DNA of 64,000 nt from Marinomonas colpomeniae (GCF_014803385.1 NZ_JACYFC010000002.1:731727-795726), one strand, 5' to 3'; positions 46,353 through 55,536 are shown, counted from the first letter of the stretch. Translations and numbers: made by a program. Notes: generated by a model not told the origin, from the sequence alone.

Positions 46353-47261
46353 TTATTGTGTTTTTTCGAGTTCTTTTAGAAAAGTTTCTAAAACGAGGTT
46401 GGTGCGTGCGCCTTTCCTAGTTATCGAAGAAAATTGTGTTACGTAATGGCATTGGGCTGGCAAAATAGCACGCATGCGACCATCTCGAATCCATCGTTCT
46501 GCCACGTGATCTGGTAAAAAACCAATGTAACGACCAGTCAAAATGAGAAACGCGATACCTTCTCGGTCTGTGGCGGTGGCGCTGGCTGTTAGAGGTTGGT
46601 GTTGGGTTTTTATTTCTGGTGTTTGAGCATAGGCAGGGAGAACAGCATCAAAGTTTTTAAGTTCTGTCTTGGATGTTTTTTTATCGTCCATATTGAAAAG
46701 CGGATGTGTGTCACTGCAGTAGAGTTTAGATTCTTCTTGATACAAATGACTATAGTCTAATCCATTGAGGATTTTTAAATCAGGCACAATACCCACATGC
46801 AGCGTTCCATCTAACACGCCTCTTTCTACATCGTTAGGTGGAATCATACGAATGTTAATAGAGACTTGCGGTCCTTTGTCTTTTAAACCAGCCAAGGCTC
46901 TGGTGATACGTGTGTGCGGTAAGGTAACAAGGTTATCTGTGATGCCTATGTTTAACTCGCCCTTTAAATGTTGATGAAGAGCATTAATATGTGTACGGAA
47001 ATCCTCAATAGAAGACAAAAGCTGTAAGGTGTGATCGTAAACTTGGCTACCTTCGTTAGTTAGGGAAAAGCCTGATCTGCCGCGCTGGCAAAGACGAAAG
47101 CCAAGACGGGTTTCTAAATCAGAAATAGCGATACTAATGGCCGCACGACTAATGTTTAGGTCAACTTCAGCGGCCGAAAAACCACCACATTCCACGACTG
47201 TCCGAAAAATGCGTAAAACCCTAAGGTCAGCATCGCTTACCTGACTTTGAAACTTCTTCAT
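46353..47261 (-). CDS. LysR family transcriptional regulator, divergent from mmsA
   Basis: A 302-residue LysR protein. HTH segment: LRVLRIFRTVVECGGFSAAE, LNISRAAISIAISDLETRLG and LCQRGRSGFSLTNEG. Effector domain follows with IGITDNLVTLPHTR. It diverges from mmsA over a 227-bp spacer that holds two inverted repeats, the layout expected for a LysR protein controlling its neighbour. Effector unknown; an intermediate of valine, thymine or inositol breakdown is a guess from the target enzyme. Confidence 0.9.
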   Translation of the reverse strand: MKKFQSQVSDADLRVLRIFRTVVECGGFSAAEVDLNISRAAISIAISDLETRLGFRLCQRGRSGFSLTNEGSQVYDHTLQLLSSIEDFRTHINALHQHLKGELNIGITDNLVTLPHTRITRALAGLKDKGPQVSINIRMIPPNDVERGVLDGTLHVGIVPDLKILNGLDYSHLYQEESKLYCSDTHPLFNMDDKKTSKTELKNFDAVLPAYAQTPEIKTQHQPLTASATATDREGIAFLILTGRYIGFLPDHVAERWIRDGRMRAILPAQCHYVTQFSSITRKGARTNLVLETFLKELEKTQ

Positions 47262-47319
47262 TTATATACCTTGCCCATTTTTATTGCTTATTGAATGGCT
47301 CTTCATTTAAATAAATTAA

Positions 47320-47343
47320 TTAGTTAAGTAAATGATTAACTAA
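47320..47343. promoter_or_regulatory. Inverted repeat in the LysR-mmsA spacer, site 1
   Basis: Arms TTAGTTAA and TTAACTAA, 8 bp each, separated by eight bases. It may be a regulator-binding site or overlap a promoter for the LysR gene. Confidence 0.4.
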
Positions 47344-47347
47344 GCGT

Positions 47348-47376
47348 TAATAGATTATACTATTTATAATCTATTA
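47348..47376. promoter_or_regulatory. Perfect 29-bp inverted repeat in the LysR-mmsA spacer, site 2
   Basis: Arms TAATAGATTATA and TATAATCTATTA are perfect complements, 12 bp each, with a five-base centre. It lies 112 bases before the mmsA start and 86 bases before the LysR start. It is a good candidate operator for the divergent LysR protein; no T run follows, so it is not a terminator. Confidence 0.6.
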
Positions 47377-47488
47377 CTCTGGCATAGTAGAGTCAATACA
47401 CATTGTTTTTATCTCAGATTGTTTTTGTTGACTATATTTATCTCAAGCATCGAGAAAAACGTTTTAGCTTAATTATTATGGAGTGCTC

Positions 47489-48976
47489 ATGGAAATTATC
47501 GGACATTTGATTGGTGGTAAACCGTCACAAGAATCAGTGCGTAATCAAGATGTTTTTAACCCTGCAACAGGCACAGTGACAAAGCAGGTTGCCATCGCAT
47601 CAAAAGCAACAGTTGAAGAAGCTATTACTGTCGCGCAAGCAGCTTATCCAGAATGGCGTAATACACCGCCGCTAAAACGTGCTCGCGTTATGTTCAATTA
47701 CAAAGCTTTGTTAGAGAAACACGCTGATCGTATTTGTGAATTGATTGGCGCTGAACACGGTAAAATTTGTCACGATGCGGCGGGTGAGCTTCAACGTGGT
47801 ATTGAAAATGTAGAATACGCTTGTGGTGCACCTGAGTTATTGAAAGGTGAGCACAGTAAAAATGTTGGCCCTAATATTGACTCTTGGAGTGAATTCCAAC
47901 CTCTTGGTGTTGTTGCTGGTATTACACCGTTTAACTTCCCTGCAATGGTTCCGTTGTGGATGTTTCCAATGGCGATTGTCTGCGGTAATACTTTCATCCT
48001 TAAACCATCTGAACGTGATCCAAGTACTGCTTTGTTCCTTGCTGAGCTTTTACATGAAGCGGGTCTACCTGCTGGCGTATTCAACGTGGTCAATGGTGAT
48101 AAAGAAGCAGTTGATACTCTGTTAGAAGATCAACGCATAAAAGCAGTGAGCTTTGTGGGCTCTACACCAATTGCTGAATACATTTACAGCAAAGCCAGTG
48201 CTAATGGTAAACGTTGCCAGGCTCTTGGTGGTGCAAAAAATCATGCGATTGTTATGCCTGATGCAGATATGGACAATGTAGTTAGCCAGTTGCTTGGCGC
48301 GGCATTTGGTTCGTCTGGCGAACGTTGTATGGCGCTTTCTGTTGCTGTCGCAGTTGGTAAAGCAGCAGGTGATACTTTAATAAGCAAAATGGTTGAAGCA
48401 ATGAAACCGCTTAAAATCGGTGAATGTTCTGATAAAACAAATGACTTCGGCCCTGTGATTACAAAAGAGCATAAAGATAAGGTTGTCGGCTATATTGATA
48501 GTGCTGAATCTCAAGGTGCGACAGTGGTTGTTGATGGTCGTAACCCAAAAGTAGAAGGTTACGAAAATGGCTTCTTTGTTGGTGCAACACTAATTGATGG
48601 TGTTACTAAAAACATGGAAAGTTACCAGCAAGAAATTTTTGGCCCTGTTCTACAAGTGGTTCGAGTTGAGACCATGGAAGAAGCGATGGCGTTAATTAAC
48701 GACCATGAGTACGGTAACGGTACTTGTATCTTTACTCGTGACGGTGAAGCGGCACGTTACTTCTCCGATAATATTGAAGTTGGAATGGTTGGTATTAACG
48801 TACCATTGCCTGTACCAGTGGCATATCACAGCTTTGGCGGTTGGAAGCGTTCTTTGTTTGGTGATCTACATGCGTATGGTCCAGATGCGGTGCGCTTCTA
48901 CACAAAACGTAAAACTATTACTCAGCGCTGGCCTTCGGCTGGTGTTCGAGAAGGTAAAAGCTTTTCGTTTCCATAA
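47489..48976 (+). CDS. mmsA: CoA-acylating methylmalonate-semialdehyde dehydrogenase
   Basis: A 495-residue aldehyde dehydrogenase of the MmsA/IolA type that makes propionyl-CoA (or acetyl-CoA from malonate semialdehyde), using NAD and CoA. Motifs: GVVAGITPFNFPAMVPLWMF (in parts), ILKPSERDPSTAL, FVGSTPIAEYIY, LGGAKNHAIVMPDAD and the catalytic Cys in FGSSGERCMALS. The LGGAKNH form, in place of the usual ELGGK, is typical for this CoA-dependent group. The ATG at 47489 has GGAG at short distance; a GTG two codons earlier is possible. No mmsB or other valine genes are adjacent. Confidence 0.94.
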   Translation: MEIIGHLIGGKPSQESVRNQDVFNPATGTVTKQVAIASKATVEEAITVAQAAYPEWRNTPPLKRARVMFNYKALLEKHADRICELIGAEHGKICHDAAGELQRGIENVEYACGAPELLKGEHSKNVGPNIDSWSEFQPLGVVAGITPFNFPAMVPLWMFPMAIVCGNTFILKPSERDPSTALFLAELLHEAGLPAGVFNVVNGDKEAVDTLLEDQRIKAVSFVGSTPIAEYIYSKASANGKRCQALGGAKNHAIVMPDADMDNVVSQLLGAAFGSSGERCMALSVAVAVGKAAGDTLISKMVEAMKPLKIGECSDKTNDFGPVITKEHKDKVVGYIDSAESQGATVVVDGRNPKVEGYENGFFVGATLIDGVTKNMESYQQEIFGPVLQVVRVETMEEAMALINDHEYGNGTCIFTRDGEAARYFSDNIEVGMVGINVPLPVPVAYHSFGGWKRSLFGDLHAYGPDAVRFYTKRKTITQRWPSAGVREGKSFSFP

Positions 48977-49044
48977 CGAACAGAGCATGTAAGTTTTAAT
49001 TCAGTTTAATACTGTTGTTAGATTTACATATCGATCCCAGGTAT

Positions 49045-49072
49045 TTCTATCTACGTGATAGAAGTATTTTTT
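49045..49072 (+). terminator. Probable terminator after mmsA
   Basis: A 7-bp stem TTCTATC / GATAGAA with a five-base loop is followed by a T run (49065-49072). Confidence 0.6.
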
Positions 49073-49258
49073 ATTGGCTGCTTATCATCTCGTGATAGGT
49101 GGCCATTTTTTTATCTTCTAATTACACAAATCAAAATATGAAAATAAGCGCATAGGAGCAGGTCGTTTTTTAGCCTAGTATTGTTTTATGTTATGGTATC
49201 TAAAAATCTATTAAGTGAAGTATGGATATTAAAACGCTTTATTTTCAGGGGAGGTAAT

Positions 49259-49558
49259 ATGGAACAGATTGAACTGTTTGTTATAGAAAGCCCCTGTAAA
49301 GGTGTGTGCGAAAACAGTAAAAAGGGTTTTTGCAAAGGATGCTTACGTAGTAGAGATGAGCGTTTTCATTGGTTTTCATTATCGAATGAAGCTCGCTATC
49401 ACGTACTCGATCTTTGTAAGCATCGACGGTTGCGTTTAATAAAAGCGCGGCAAGAAAGACTGGAGGCTGATTCCATTAAAGCATTGCCTTATGGCATGGA
49501 AGATGAGCCATTGGCGGATCTTTTCGAACTAGAAAAGATGGCAGTTACCAATGACTAA
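49259..49558 (+). CDS. DUF1289 domain-containing small protein
   Basis: A 99-residue protein with the cysteine pattern of DUF1289: SPCKGVCENSKKGFCKGCLRS (given here as SPCKGVCE and FCKGCLRSRDE), followed by HWFSLSNEARYHVLDLC. Four cysteines probably bind zinc or a cluster. The ATG is preceded by AGGGGAGG, an almost ideal ribosome site, which decides the start over a longer frame. Function unknown. It converges with radA with no clear terminator. Confidence 0.85.
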   Translation: MEQIELFVIESPCKGVCENSKKGFCKGCLRSRDERFHWFSLSNEARYHVLDLCKHRRLRLIKARQERLEADSIKALPYGMEDEPLADLFELEKMAVTND

Positions 49559-49597
49559 CAGCCAATATAAGATTGTTTGACTTTAACGAAAGAGCGC

Positions 49598-50986
49598 TTA
49601 GTTTTCAAAGATCGCATCAAGCGCTTCAGACAAGCGTTCCACACCAATCACTGTCATGCCTTTAATTGGCTTTTTCGGACAGTTTGCTTTTGGTACGACA
49701 GCCCTCGTGAAGCCGTGTTTGGCAGCTTCGCTGATACGTTCCTGACCAGATGCTACAGGGCGTATTTCTCCTGATAATCCGACTTCACCCATTACAACTA
49801 AGTCATGTGGCAGAACCCTATCTCTGAAGCTGGATACTACAGCGGAAATAGCCGCGAGATCTGCGCTGGTTTCAGACACTTTGACGCCACCAACCACGTT
49901 TAAATACACATCTTGATCTGACGTTAATAAGCCGCCATGTTTGTGCAGTACGGCTAAGAGCATGGCTAATCTATTATGATCGAACCCGACAGTGACGCGT
50001 CTTGGATTGCCAAGTGGTGAATCATCAACCAAAGCTTGTAGTTCTACTAATAAAGGTCGAGTGCCTTCCCAAATAACAACAACAAGACTACCTGCGGTTG
50101 GGTGATTGCTTCGGTTTAAGAAAATAGAGCTTGGGTTTTTTACTTCTTTCAAACCGTTTTCGAGCATGGCAAAAACACCAAGTTCATTGACTGCACCAAA
50201 GCGGTTCTTCATGCCGCGCAGTGTACGGAATCTAGAGTCTTCTGAACCTTCAAGTAGCACTGAGCAATCGACCATATGTTCGAGTACTTTTGGTCCTGCC
50301 AGTGAACCGTCTTTCGTTACATGACCAACAAGTAATACGACCGTTTGAGTTTGTTTTGCAAAGCGAGTCAACACGGCCGCACTTTCTCGTACTTGAGAAA
50401 CACTACCAGGCGCGGATTCCACACCATCAAGATGCATAACCTGAATGGAGTCAATAACCATTACTTTAGGTTTGAGTTGTTGGGCTGTATTTAAAATTGC
50501 TTCCACATTGGTTTCAGACAGCATTTTTAAATTGTCCATAGGTAGGCCAAGACGTTGAGCTCGCATTGCCACCTGTTGTAGAGATTCTTCACCTGTAACG
50601 TATAGGGCACTTTGTTGTTGCGCTAGCCAGCACATGGTTTGGAGTAACAGTGTGCTTTTACCTGCGCCAGGATGTCCACCAATTAGAACAACACCACCGG
50701 GAACCAAGCCGCCGCCAAGTACGCGGTCAAACTCGCTCGCACCTGAACTGAAACGAGGTACATCTGTTAAATCGACATCGGATAGGCTTTGAATGCCGGT
50801 TATTGCCCCAGCATAACCTTGATAGCGAGGGTCTTGACTAGCTGAGACTCTAGCAGGTGTTTTACTCGAGGTTAGACGTATCTCCGATAGCGAATTCCAT
50901 GCTTTACAAGCTTGGCATTGGCCTTGCCACTTCGCGTAGTCAGATCCACATTCATTACATACAAAGGCTGTTTTTGCTTTGGCCAT
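49598..50986 (-). CDS. radA: DNA repair protein RadA/Sms
   Basis: A 462-residue RecA-like ATPase that promotes branch migration in recombinational repair. The N-terminal zinc finger has C10-x2-C13 and C24-x2-C27 (FVCNECGSDYAKW, QCQACKAW). Walker A is GGHPGAGKSTLL, and the RadA-specific KNRFGAVNELGVF motif is intact. The C-terminal Lon-protease-like domain holds VMGEVGLSGEIRPV. Length is normal. Monocistronic. Confidence 0.97.
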   Translation of the reverse strand: MAKAKTAFVCNECGSDYAKWQGQCQACKAWNSLSEIRLTSSKTPARVSASQDPRYQGYAGAITGIQSLSDVDLTDVPRFSSGASEFDRVLGGGLVPGGVVLIGGHPGAGKSTLLLQTMCWLAQQQSALYVTGEESLQQVAMRAQRLGLPMDNLKMLSETNVEAILNTAQQLKPKVMVIDSIQVMHLDGVESAPGSVSQVRESAAVLTRFAKQTQTVVLLVGHVTKDGSLAGPKVLEHMVDCSVLLEGSEDSRFRTLRGMKNRFGAVNELGVFAMLENGLKEVKNPSSIFLNRSNHPTAGSLVVVIWEGTRPLLVELQALVDDSPLGNPRRVTVGFDHNRLAMLLAVLHKHGGLLTSDQDVYLNVVGGVKVSETSADLAAISAVVSSFRDRVLPHDLVVMGEVGLSGEIRPVASGQERISEAAKHGFTRAVVPKANCPKKPIKGMTVIGVERLSEALDAIFEN

Positions 50987-51086
50987 GGGGCTATTTCTCT
51001 CTTCTTTATTATTCTTTCAGTTTACTGAATGTAAAGCAAAGTGACATCTTTGAGCGCATTAAATTTGATTTTAATCGCTGAAAAAA

Positions 51087-51116
51087 GAAAACCCCCGCCG
51101 AGGCGAGGGTTTTTTT
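51087..51116 (-). terminator. Terminator after amtB
   Basis: G+C-rich stem AAACCC(C)CGCC / GGCG(A)GGGTTT around GAG with one mismatch. A/T runs on both sides allow function on both strands, but amtB on the minus strand ends just beyond it. Confidence 0.8.
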
Positions 51117-51150
51117 AGATTAGAAAGCTTGGTTTGTAATGGTGTAGCTA

Positions 51151-52416
51151 TTACTTCTTGCTGAACTCTGGGTATGCTTCCATACCACATTCAGAAAGGT
51201 CAACGCCTTCGTATTCTTCTTCTTCAGTAACTCGAACACCCATAACGGCTTTGATAATCAACCATGTTACTAGGCTGGCTCCGAATACCCAAACAAAGAT
51301 AGTCAGTGCGCCAATGATTTGTCCACCGAATGTTGTACCATCGTTTGTTAGAGGTACTGCTAGCAAGCCCCAAAGACCAACAACACCGTGAACAGAGATA
51401 GCGCCCACTGGATCGTCAATTTTTAGTTTGTCTAGAGTAAGGATAGAAACAACAACGATCATACCGCCAACTAGACCAATTAAAGTCGCGCCTAAAGCAG
51501 AAGGTGTATCAGGACCTGCAGTGATAGCAACCAAACCAGCCAATGCGCCGTTTAGAAGCATTGTTAGATCTGCTTTACCAAACAAGATGCGAGCTAGGAT
51601 AAGTGCGCCGATTGCGCCGCCAGCAGCTGCTGTATTTGTATTCAAGAATACCATAGCAACAGAGTTAGCACTTGCGATGTCGCCAAGTTTTAAAACAGAG
51701 CCGCCGTTGAAACCGAACCAACCCATCCAAAGAATCAATGTACCTAATGTAGCAAGAGGTAGATTAGCACCAGGAATAGCACGTATTTCACCGTTTGGGC
51801 CGTATTTTCCTTTACGAGCGCCAAGTACTAGAACACCAGCTAATGCTGCTGCAGCACCTGCCATGTGTACGATACCTGAACCTGCAAAGTCAGTGAAACC
51901 TAAATCACCAAGGCTAAACAAACCGAATACAGAACCGCCACCCCAAGTCCAGTTACCTTCCATTGGGTAAATGAAACCAGTCATGACAACAGCAAATGCT
52001 AGGAAAGCCCAAAGCTTCATACGCTCAGCAACGGCACCAGAAACGATGGACATTGCAGTTGCTACGAATACAACTTGGAAGAAAAAGTCAGATGCGCCAG
52101 AGTAGATAGAACCACCCTCGAAGCCATCTTCACGGCCAGCAAAATCAGACAAAGTAGAGTTTACATCTACAGTTTGAATGCCAGTTAAGAACCACTCGCC
52201 ACCGTACATGACAGAGTAACCGCAAACTAGGTACATAATACAAGAGATGGCAAACAAGGCCACGTTCTTGGTTAGAATTTCAGTGGTGTTTTTAGCGCGT
52301 ACTAAACCCGCTTCTAACATGGCAAATCCAGCTGCCATCCACATAACTAGTGCGCCACACACTAAAAAGTAAAACGTGTCCATGGCATATTGTAAGTGAA
52401 AAATTTGATCTTGCAT
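51151..52416 (-). CDS. amtB: Ammonium transporter
   Basis: A 421-residue inner-membrane ammonium channel with eleven to twelve helices. Signature blocks include MEGNWTWGGG, FTDFAGSGIVHMAGA with the first channel His, and the second His in AISVHGVVGLWG. C-terminal tail is the GlnK-binding region. Unlike E. coli AmtB, no obvious long signal peptide is present. Preceded by a purine-rich ribosome site and by glnK 38 bases upstream; the pair is the usual glnK-amtB operon. Confidence 0.97.
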   Translation of the reverse strand: MQDQIFHLQYAMDTFYFLVCGALVMWMAAGFAMLEAGLVRAKNTTEILTKNVALFAISCIMYLVCGYSVMYGGEWFLTGIQTVDVNSTLSDFAGREDGFEGGSIYSGASDFFFQVVFVATAMSIVSGAVAERMKLWAFLAFAVVMTGFIYPMEGNWTWGGGSVFGLFSLGDLGFTDFAGSGIVHMAGAAAALAGVLVLGARKGKYGPNGEIRAIPGANLPLATLGTLILWMGWFGFNGGSVLKLGDIASANSVAMVFLNTNTAAAGGAIGALILARILFGKADLTMLLNGALAGLVAITAGPDTPSALGATLIGLVGGMIVVVSILTLDKLKIDDPVGAISVHGVVGLWGLLAVPLTNDGTTFGGQIIGALTIFVWVFGASLVTWLIIKAVMGVRVTEEEEYEGVDLSECGMEAYPEFSKK

Positions 52417-52454
52417 GTTTCGCCCCCCTAAGGCTTGTAAGATTCGAGCAGTGA

Positions 52455-52814
<360 letters not shown>

Positions 52815-52849
52815 TCAGTATTATTGTGTATCGCAGGTAGGTGACTTTA

Positions 52850-52865
52850 TTCAAAATGCGTGCCA
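52850..52865 (-). promoter_or_regulatory. Candidate sigma-54 promoter for glnK-amtB
   Basis: On the minus strand the sequence reads TGGCACGCATTTTGAA, close to TGGCACGN4TTGCA; only the C of the -12 element differs. It is 57 bases before the glnK start, a normal leader length. Confidence 0.7.
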
Positions 52866-52941
52866 TATATTGGCGCAGCCTTAACCTGTAAGGCTTTGTA
52901 AGGATTATGTTGGTTTTTTGGAATTAAAAAGAATGTGAGTG

Positions 52942-52999
52942 TGCTTTGTTTTGTGCCGTATATTGGGGTGAGTCTGTATTGCTGCTTTAATTTGGTGCA
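52942..52999 (-). promoter_or_regulatory. Two possible NtrC-like sites upstream of the glnK promoter
   Basis: On the minus strand there are TGCACCAAATTAAAGCA (52983-52999) and GCACAAAACAAAGCA (52942-52956). Each has one good GCAC half-site and a degenerate second half. They lie 77-134 bases upstream of the sigma-54-like element, a suitable place for NtrC enhancers. Confidence 0.35.
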
Positions 53000-53162
53000 A
53001 TGATGTTTTCTGGATGCATTTTTTTGACCTGTAAGCCTCTAGAATCATACTTTCAATTGATTAAATGCATGGTTTTCAAGTCACTCTGTTAGTTTTATAT
53101 TCTAAATATCGTCTTTAAGAAACAAACAATAGTGAGTTTTTGCACAGAAAGGAGGCAGAGTG
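53000..53162. other. Left part of the glnK-ubiK spacer
   Basis: A+T-rich, with no gene or repeat that I can support. It ends at the ribosome-site-like AAAGGAGG of the tiny ORF at 53163. Confidence 0.4.
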
Positions 53163-53207
53163 ATGGTCTATAAAGTAAAAAACTATGCTCTTTTTAATCG
53201 TTTATAG
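53163..53207 (+). CDS. Possible 14-residue leader peptide ORF upstream of ubiK
   Basis: ATG at ideal distance from AAAGGAGG opens a 14-codon ORF (MVYKVKNYALFNRL, stop). An imperfect stem (CTTGCTCAT / ATGAGTAAG, 53226-53256, one G-U pair) follows. It ends 148 bases before ubiK. It could be a regulatory upstream ORF or chance; no amino acid is repeated as in classic attenuators. Confidence 0.3.
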   Translation: MVYKVKNYALFNRL

Positions 53208-53355
53208 GATGCAGAGAGCTTTAATCTTGCTCATTCATTATAAATTGATGAGTAAGATGGCTTGTTTGCACCTTTCATCGACCTCTATACTGTACATACT
53301 ATTAAGTAAACCAGCGTATTATTAAGTAATAAGCAAAACAACGAATGAGAATGAC

Positions 53356-53601
53356 ATGATAGACCAATTTATTAAGCAATTAGGTACAGGATTAGGACAA
53401 GCAGCAGAAACACTTGGTAAATTACCGAAAGAAGAAATACAAGCACAATTACACGAAGTTGCTCGTAATACCTTAACAAAGATGGACTTGGTCACACGTG
53501 AAGAGTTTGAAGTGCAAGAAGCCATGCTAGCAAAATATCGAGCAAAGCTTATTGCTTTAGAAGCACGTTTAAGTGAACTAGAAGCGGAATCAAAAAAATA
53601 A
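53356..53601 (+). CDS. ubiK: Ubiquinone biosynthesis accessory factor UbiK (BMFP family)
   Basis: An 81-residue protein of the YqiC/BMFP family, which helps aerobic ubiquinone synthesis by binding UbiJ. The N-terminal amphipathic part is MIDQFIKQLGTGLG and the C-terminal third (about residues 45-80) is a strong coiled coil (EEFEVQEAMLAKYRAKL, LEARLSELEAE), as in the family trimer. Single gene. The next terminator on this strand is beyond the opposing Trp-rich protein gene. Confidence 0.92.
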   Translation: MIDQFIKQLGTGLGQAAETLGKLPKEEIQAQLHEVARNTLTKMDLVTREEFEVQEAMLAKYRAKLIALEARLSELEAESKK

Positions 53602-53632
53602 GTGGATAATGCCGGTTGCGGTATAGAGCCAA

Positions 53633-53848
53633 CTACTTCCAACCTTGCTTCCAATTATCTGTGGATGATAACGCTTGCCAATGAAGTGAATACTGATTTT
53701 TATTGATCACAGCTTCAATAATACATTCAATAACTTTGTCTTGTTCGTCACGAATCAACTCAGTCACGATAAAATGTTTTTCTTTATGGGTTGGCGATGT
53801 AGATGTCCATTTAGATAGAAGTAACTTATTTGGATTTATATGATGCAT
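53633..53848 (-). CDS. Small Trp-rich conserved protein (TIGR02450 type)
   Basis: A 71-residue protein with the conserved layout NPNKLLLSKWT, KEKHFIVTELIRDE, ECIIEAVINKNQY, HWQALSSTDNWKQGW. Four tryptophans and the order of these blocks match the small family known from TIGR02450. Function unknown. It converges with ubiK, which lies 31 bases beyond its stop. Confidence 0.82.
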   Translation of the reverse strand: MHHINPNKLLLSKWTSTSPTHKEKHFIVTELIRDEQDKVIECIIEAVINKNQYSLHWQALSSTDNWKQGWK

Positions 53849-53884
53849 AGTCAGTTTTAGACCTTTCTAAAGAATTGAAATATG

Positions 53885-53910
53885 AGGCGCTTATTGAAGC
53901 GCCTTTTTTT
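53885..53910 (+). terminator. Strong + strand terminator upstream of the Trp-rich gene
   Basis: A perfect 8-bp stem AGGCGCTT / AAGCGCCT with an ATTG loop and a seven-T run on the + strand only. The only + strand gene that could use it is ubiK, whose transcript would then run antisense through the whole Trp-rich gene. Confidence 0.8.
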
Positions 53911-54024
53911 ATAGGGTATATATTGTTTAATACATAAAACCTGATAGGTAAGTGATTAATACGTAGAAAACAACGAGCCGGATTGCTCGTGATGATAAAT
54001 ACATAACAAGATCAAGGAGTGATC

Positions 54025-55536
54025 ATGAGTTTATCGACTATTTATAGCCGTGCCCGCGTGGGTGTGGCATCCCCTTTAGTTACTGTTGAGACCCATATTT
54101 CAAATGGGTTGCCTTCCTTAAATATAGTCGGATTACCTGAGGCGGCTGTACGAGAAGCCAAAGATCGCGTGCGAAGTGCGATAATTAATAGCCATTTTGA
54201 GTTTCCAACCCGCCGAGTCACTATTAATTTAGCACCAGCTGATCTTCCTAAAGAAGGTGGACGCTACGACCTTGCGATCGCTATCAGCGTTTTGGTTGCA
54301 TCAGGTCAATTAGGCGAGTTAAATTTGAGAGACATTGAATTTATCGGCGAGCTTGCGCTATCTGGTGACATTCGCGGTATTCCAGGCTTATTGCCCTCTG
54401 CTATTGCTTGTCACGAATCTAATCGACAGCTTATTTTACCAGAAGATAACCAACAAGAAGCCGCTCTGGTGGAAAGTGATGCTGTATTTGCCAAGCATCT
54501 AACCGAAGTGACAGCACATCTTTTAAAGTTAGCTAAATTACCTACTTGCGTCTCTAAGCCACCAGAGCCTTTACCTTTAGATCATAAAGACATGCGTGAT
54601 GTGAAAGGCCAATATCAGGCAAGACGAGCATTAGAAGTGGCGGCTGCTGGTGGCCATAACTTACTTTTTATCGGTCCTGCTGGAACAGGAAAAACCATGC
54701 TGGCTTCAAGATTACCCAGTATTATGCCAGCGATGACAGAGCAAGAAGCCTTGGCTGTTGCATCTGTCCAATCTGTTGCAGGACGAAAAATGGGGCTAGA
54801 TTGGTATTGGTCTGAACGTCCCTTTCGTTCACCTCATCATTCTTGTTCGGCTGCTGCGCTAGTAGGAGGGGGTTCCGTTCCTAAACCTGGAGAAGCGTCT
54901 TTGGCTCATTGTGGCGTTTTATTTTTAGATGAACTTCCAGAGTTTGATCGCAAAGTATTGGAAGTATTAAGGGAGCCGTTAGAGAACGGAGAGGTACATA
55001 TATCCAGAGCCCGTGGACAGGTTACTTTTCCAGCTCGATTTCAGTTAGTTGCCGCGATGAATGCCAGTAATGAAGCCTACACTGGTGGACAAGACTACTA
55101 CCAATCTAGCGCCAGCCAGAAATACCTTAAAAAATTATCTGCGCCATTTTTAGACCGGATTGATTTACACGTAGAAGTGCCGCCGCTGCCATCTACTATT
55201 TTAGTAAACGCAGAAGAGGAGGGCGAATGCAGCGCAATTGTTCGGCAACGGGTTGAGCTCGCTGTTGCCAGACAAAGAGCGCGACAAGGAGTACAAAATG
55301 CTTTACTCAGTGGGCGACAGTTAGAAAGTATTTGTGCACTAAGTGATGACGACAAATATTTTATGCAACAAGCGTTGGAGGCCTTAAAACTTTCTGCGCG
55401 GGCTTACCACCGAGTGTTAAAGGTGGCATTAACTTTAGCGGATTTAAGCGATTCGAATGTGACGAGAGCACACTTAATGGAATCGTTAAGTTACAGGAAA
55501 ATGGAGAAGACCCTTGCTATGGCAGCGTCTTCTTAA
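54025..55536 (+). CDS. comM: YifB/ComM family AAA+ ATPase (Mg chelatase-like)
   Basis: A 503-residue ATPase. ComM of Vibrio cholerae is a hexameric helicase that promotes branch migration during natural transformation. The N-terminal Lon-like domain (IVGLPEAAVREAKDRVRSAI in part) is followed by Walker A in FIGPAGTGKTMLASRLP, Walker B in GVLFLDELPEFD, and the Mg-chelatase-type tail with SARAYHRVLKVALTLADL. ATG at 54025 has AAGGAG five bases upstream; the GTG two codons earlier is on that site. Overlaps the convergent HAD gene by 20 bases. Confidence 0.95.
   Translation: MSLSTIYSRARVGVASPLVTVETHISNGLPSLNIVGLPEAAVREAKDRVRSAIINSHFEFPTRRVTINLAPADLPKEGGRYDLAIAISVLVASGQLGELNLRDIEFIGELALSGDIRGIPGLLPSAIACHESNRQLILPEDNQQEAALVESDAVFAKHLTEVTAHLLKLAKLPTCVSKPPEPLPLDHKDMRDVKGQYQARRALEVAAAGGHNLLFIGPAGTGKTMLASRLPSIMPAMTEQEALAVASVQSVAGRKMGLDWYWSERPFRSPHHSCSAAALVGGGSVPKPGEASLAHCGVLFLDELPEFDRKVLEVLREPLENGEVHISRARGQVTFPARFQLVAAMNASNEAYTGGQDYYQSSASQKYLKKLSAPFLDRIDLHVEVPPLPSTILVNAEEEGECSAIVRQRVELAVARQRARQGVQNALLSGRQLESICALSDDDKYFMQQALEALKLSARAYHRVLKVALTLADLSDSNVTRAHLMESLSYRKMEKTLAMAASS

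Noticed and set aside
51428..51970. A 180-codon + strand ORF opposite amtB
   Set aside because: It is Pro/Ala-rich and antisense to the conserved AmtB frame, a typical shadow.
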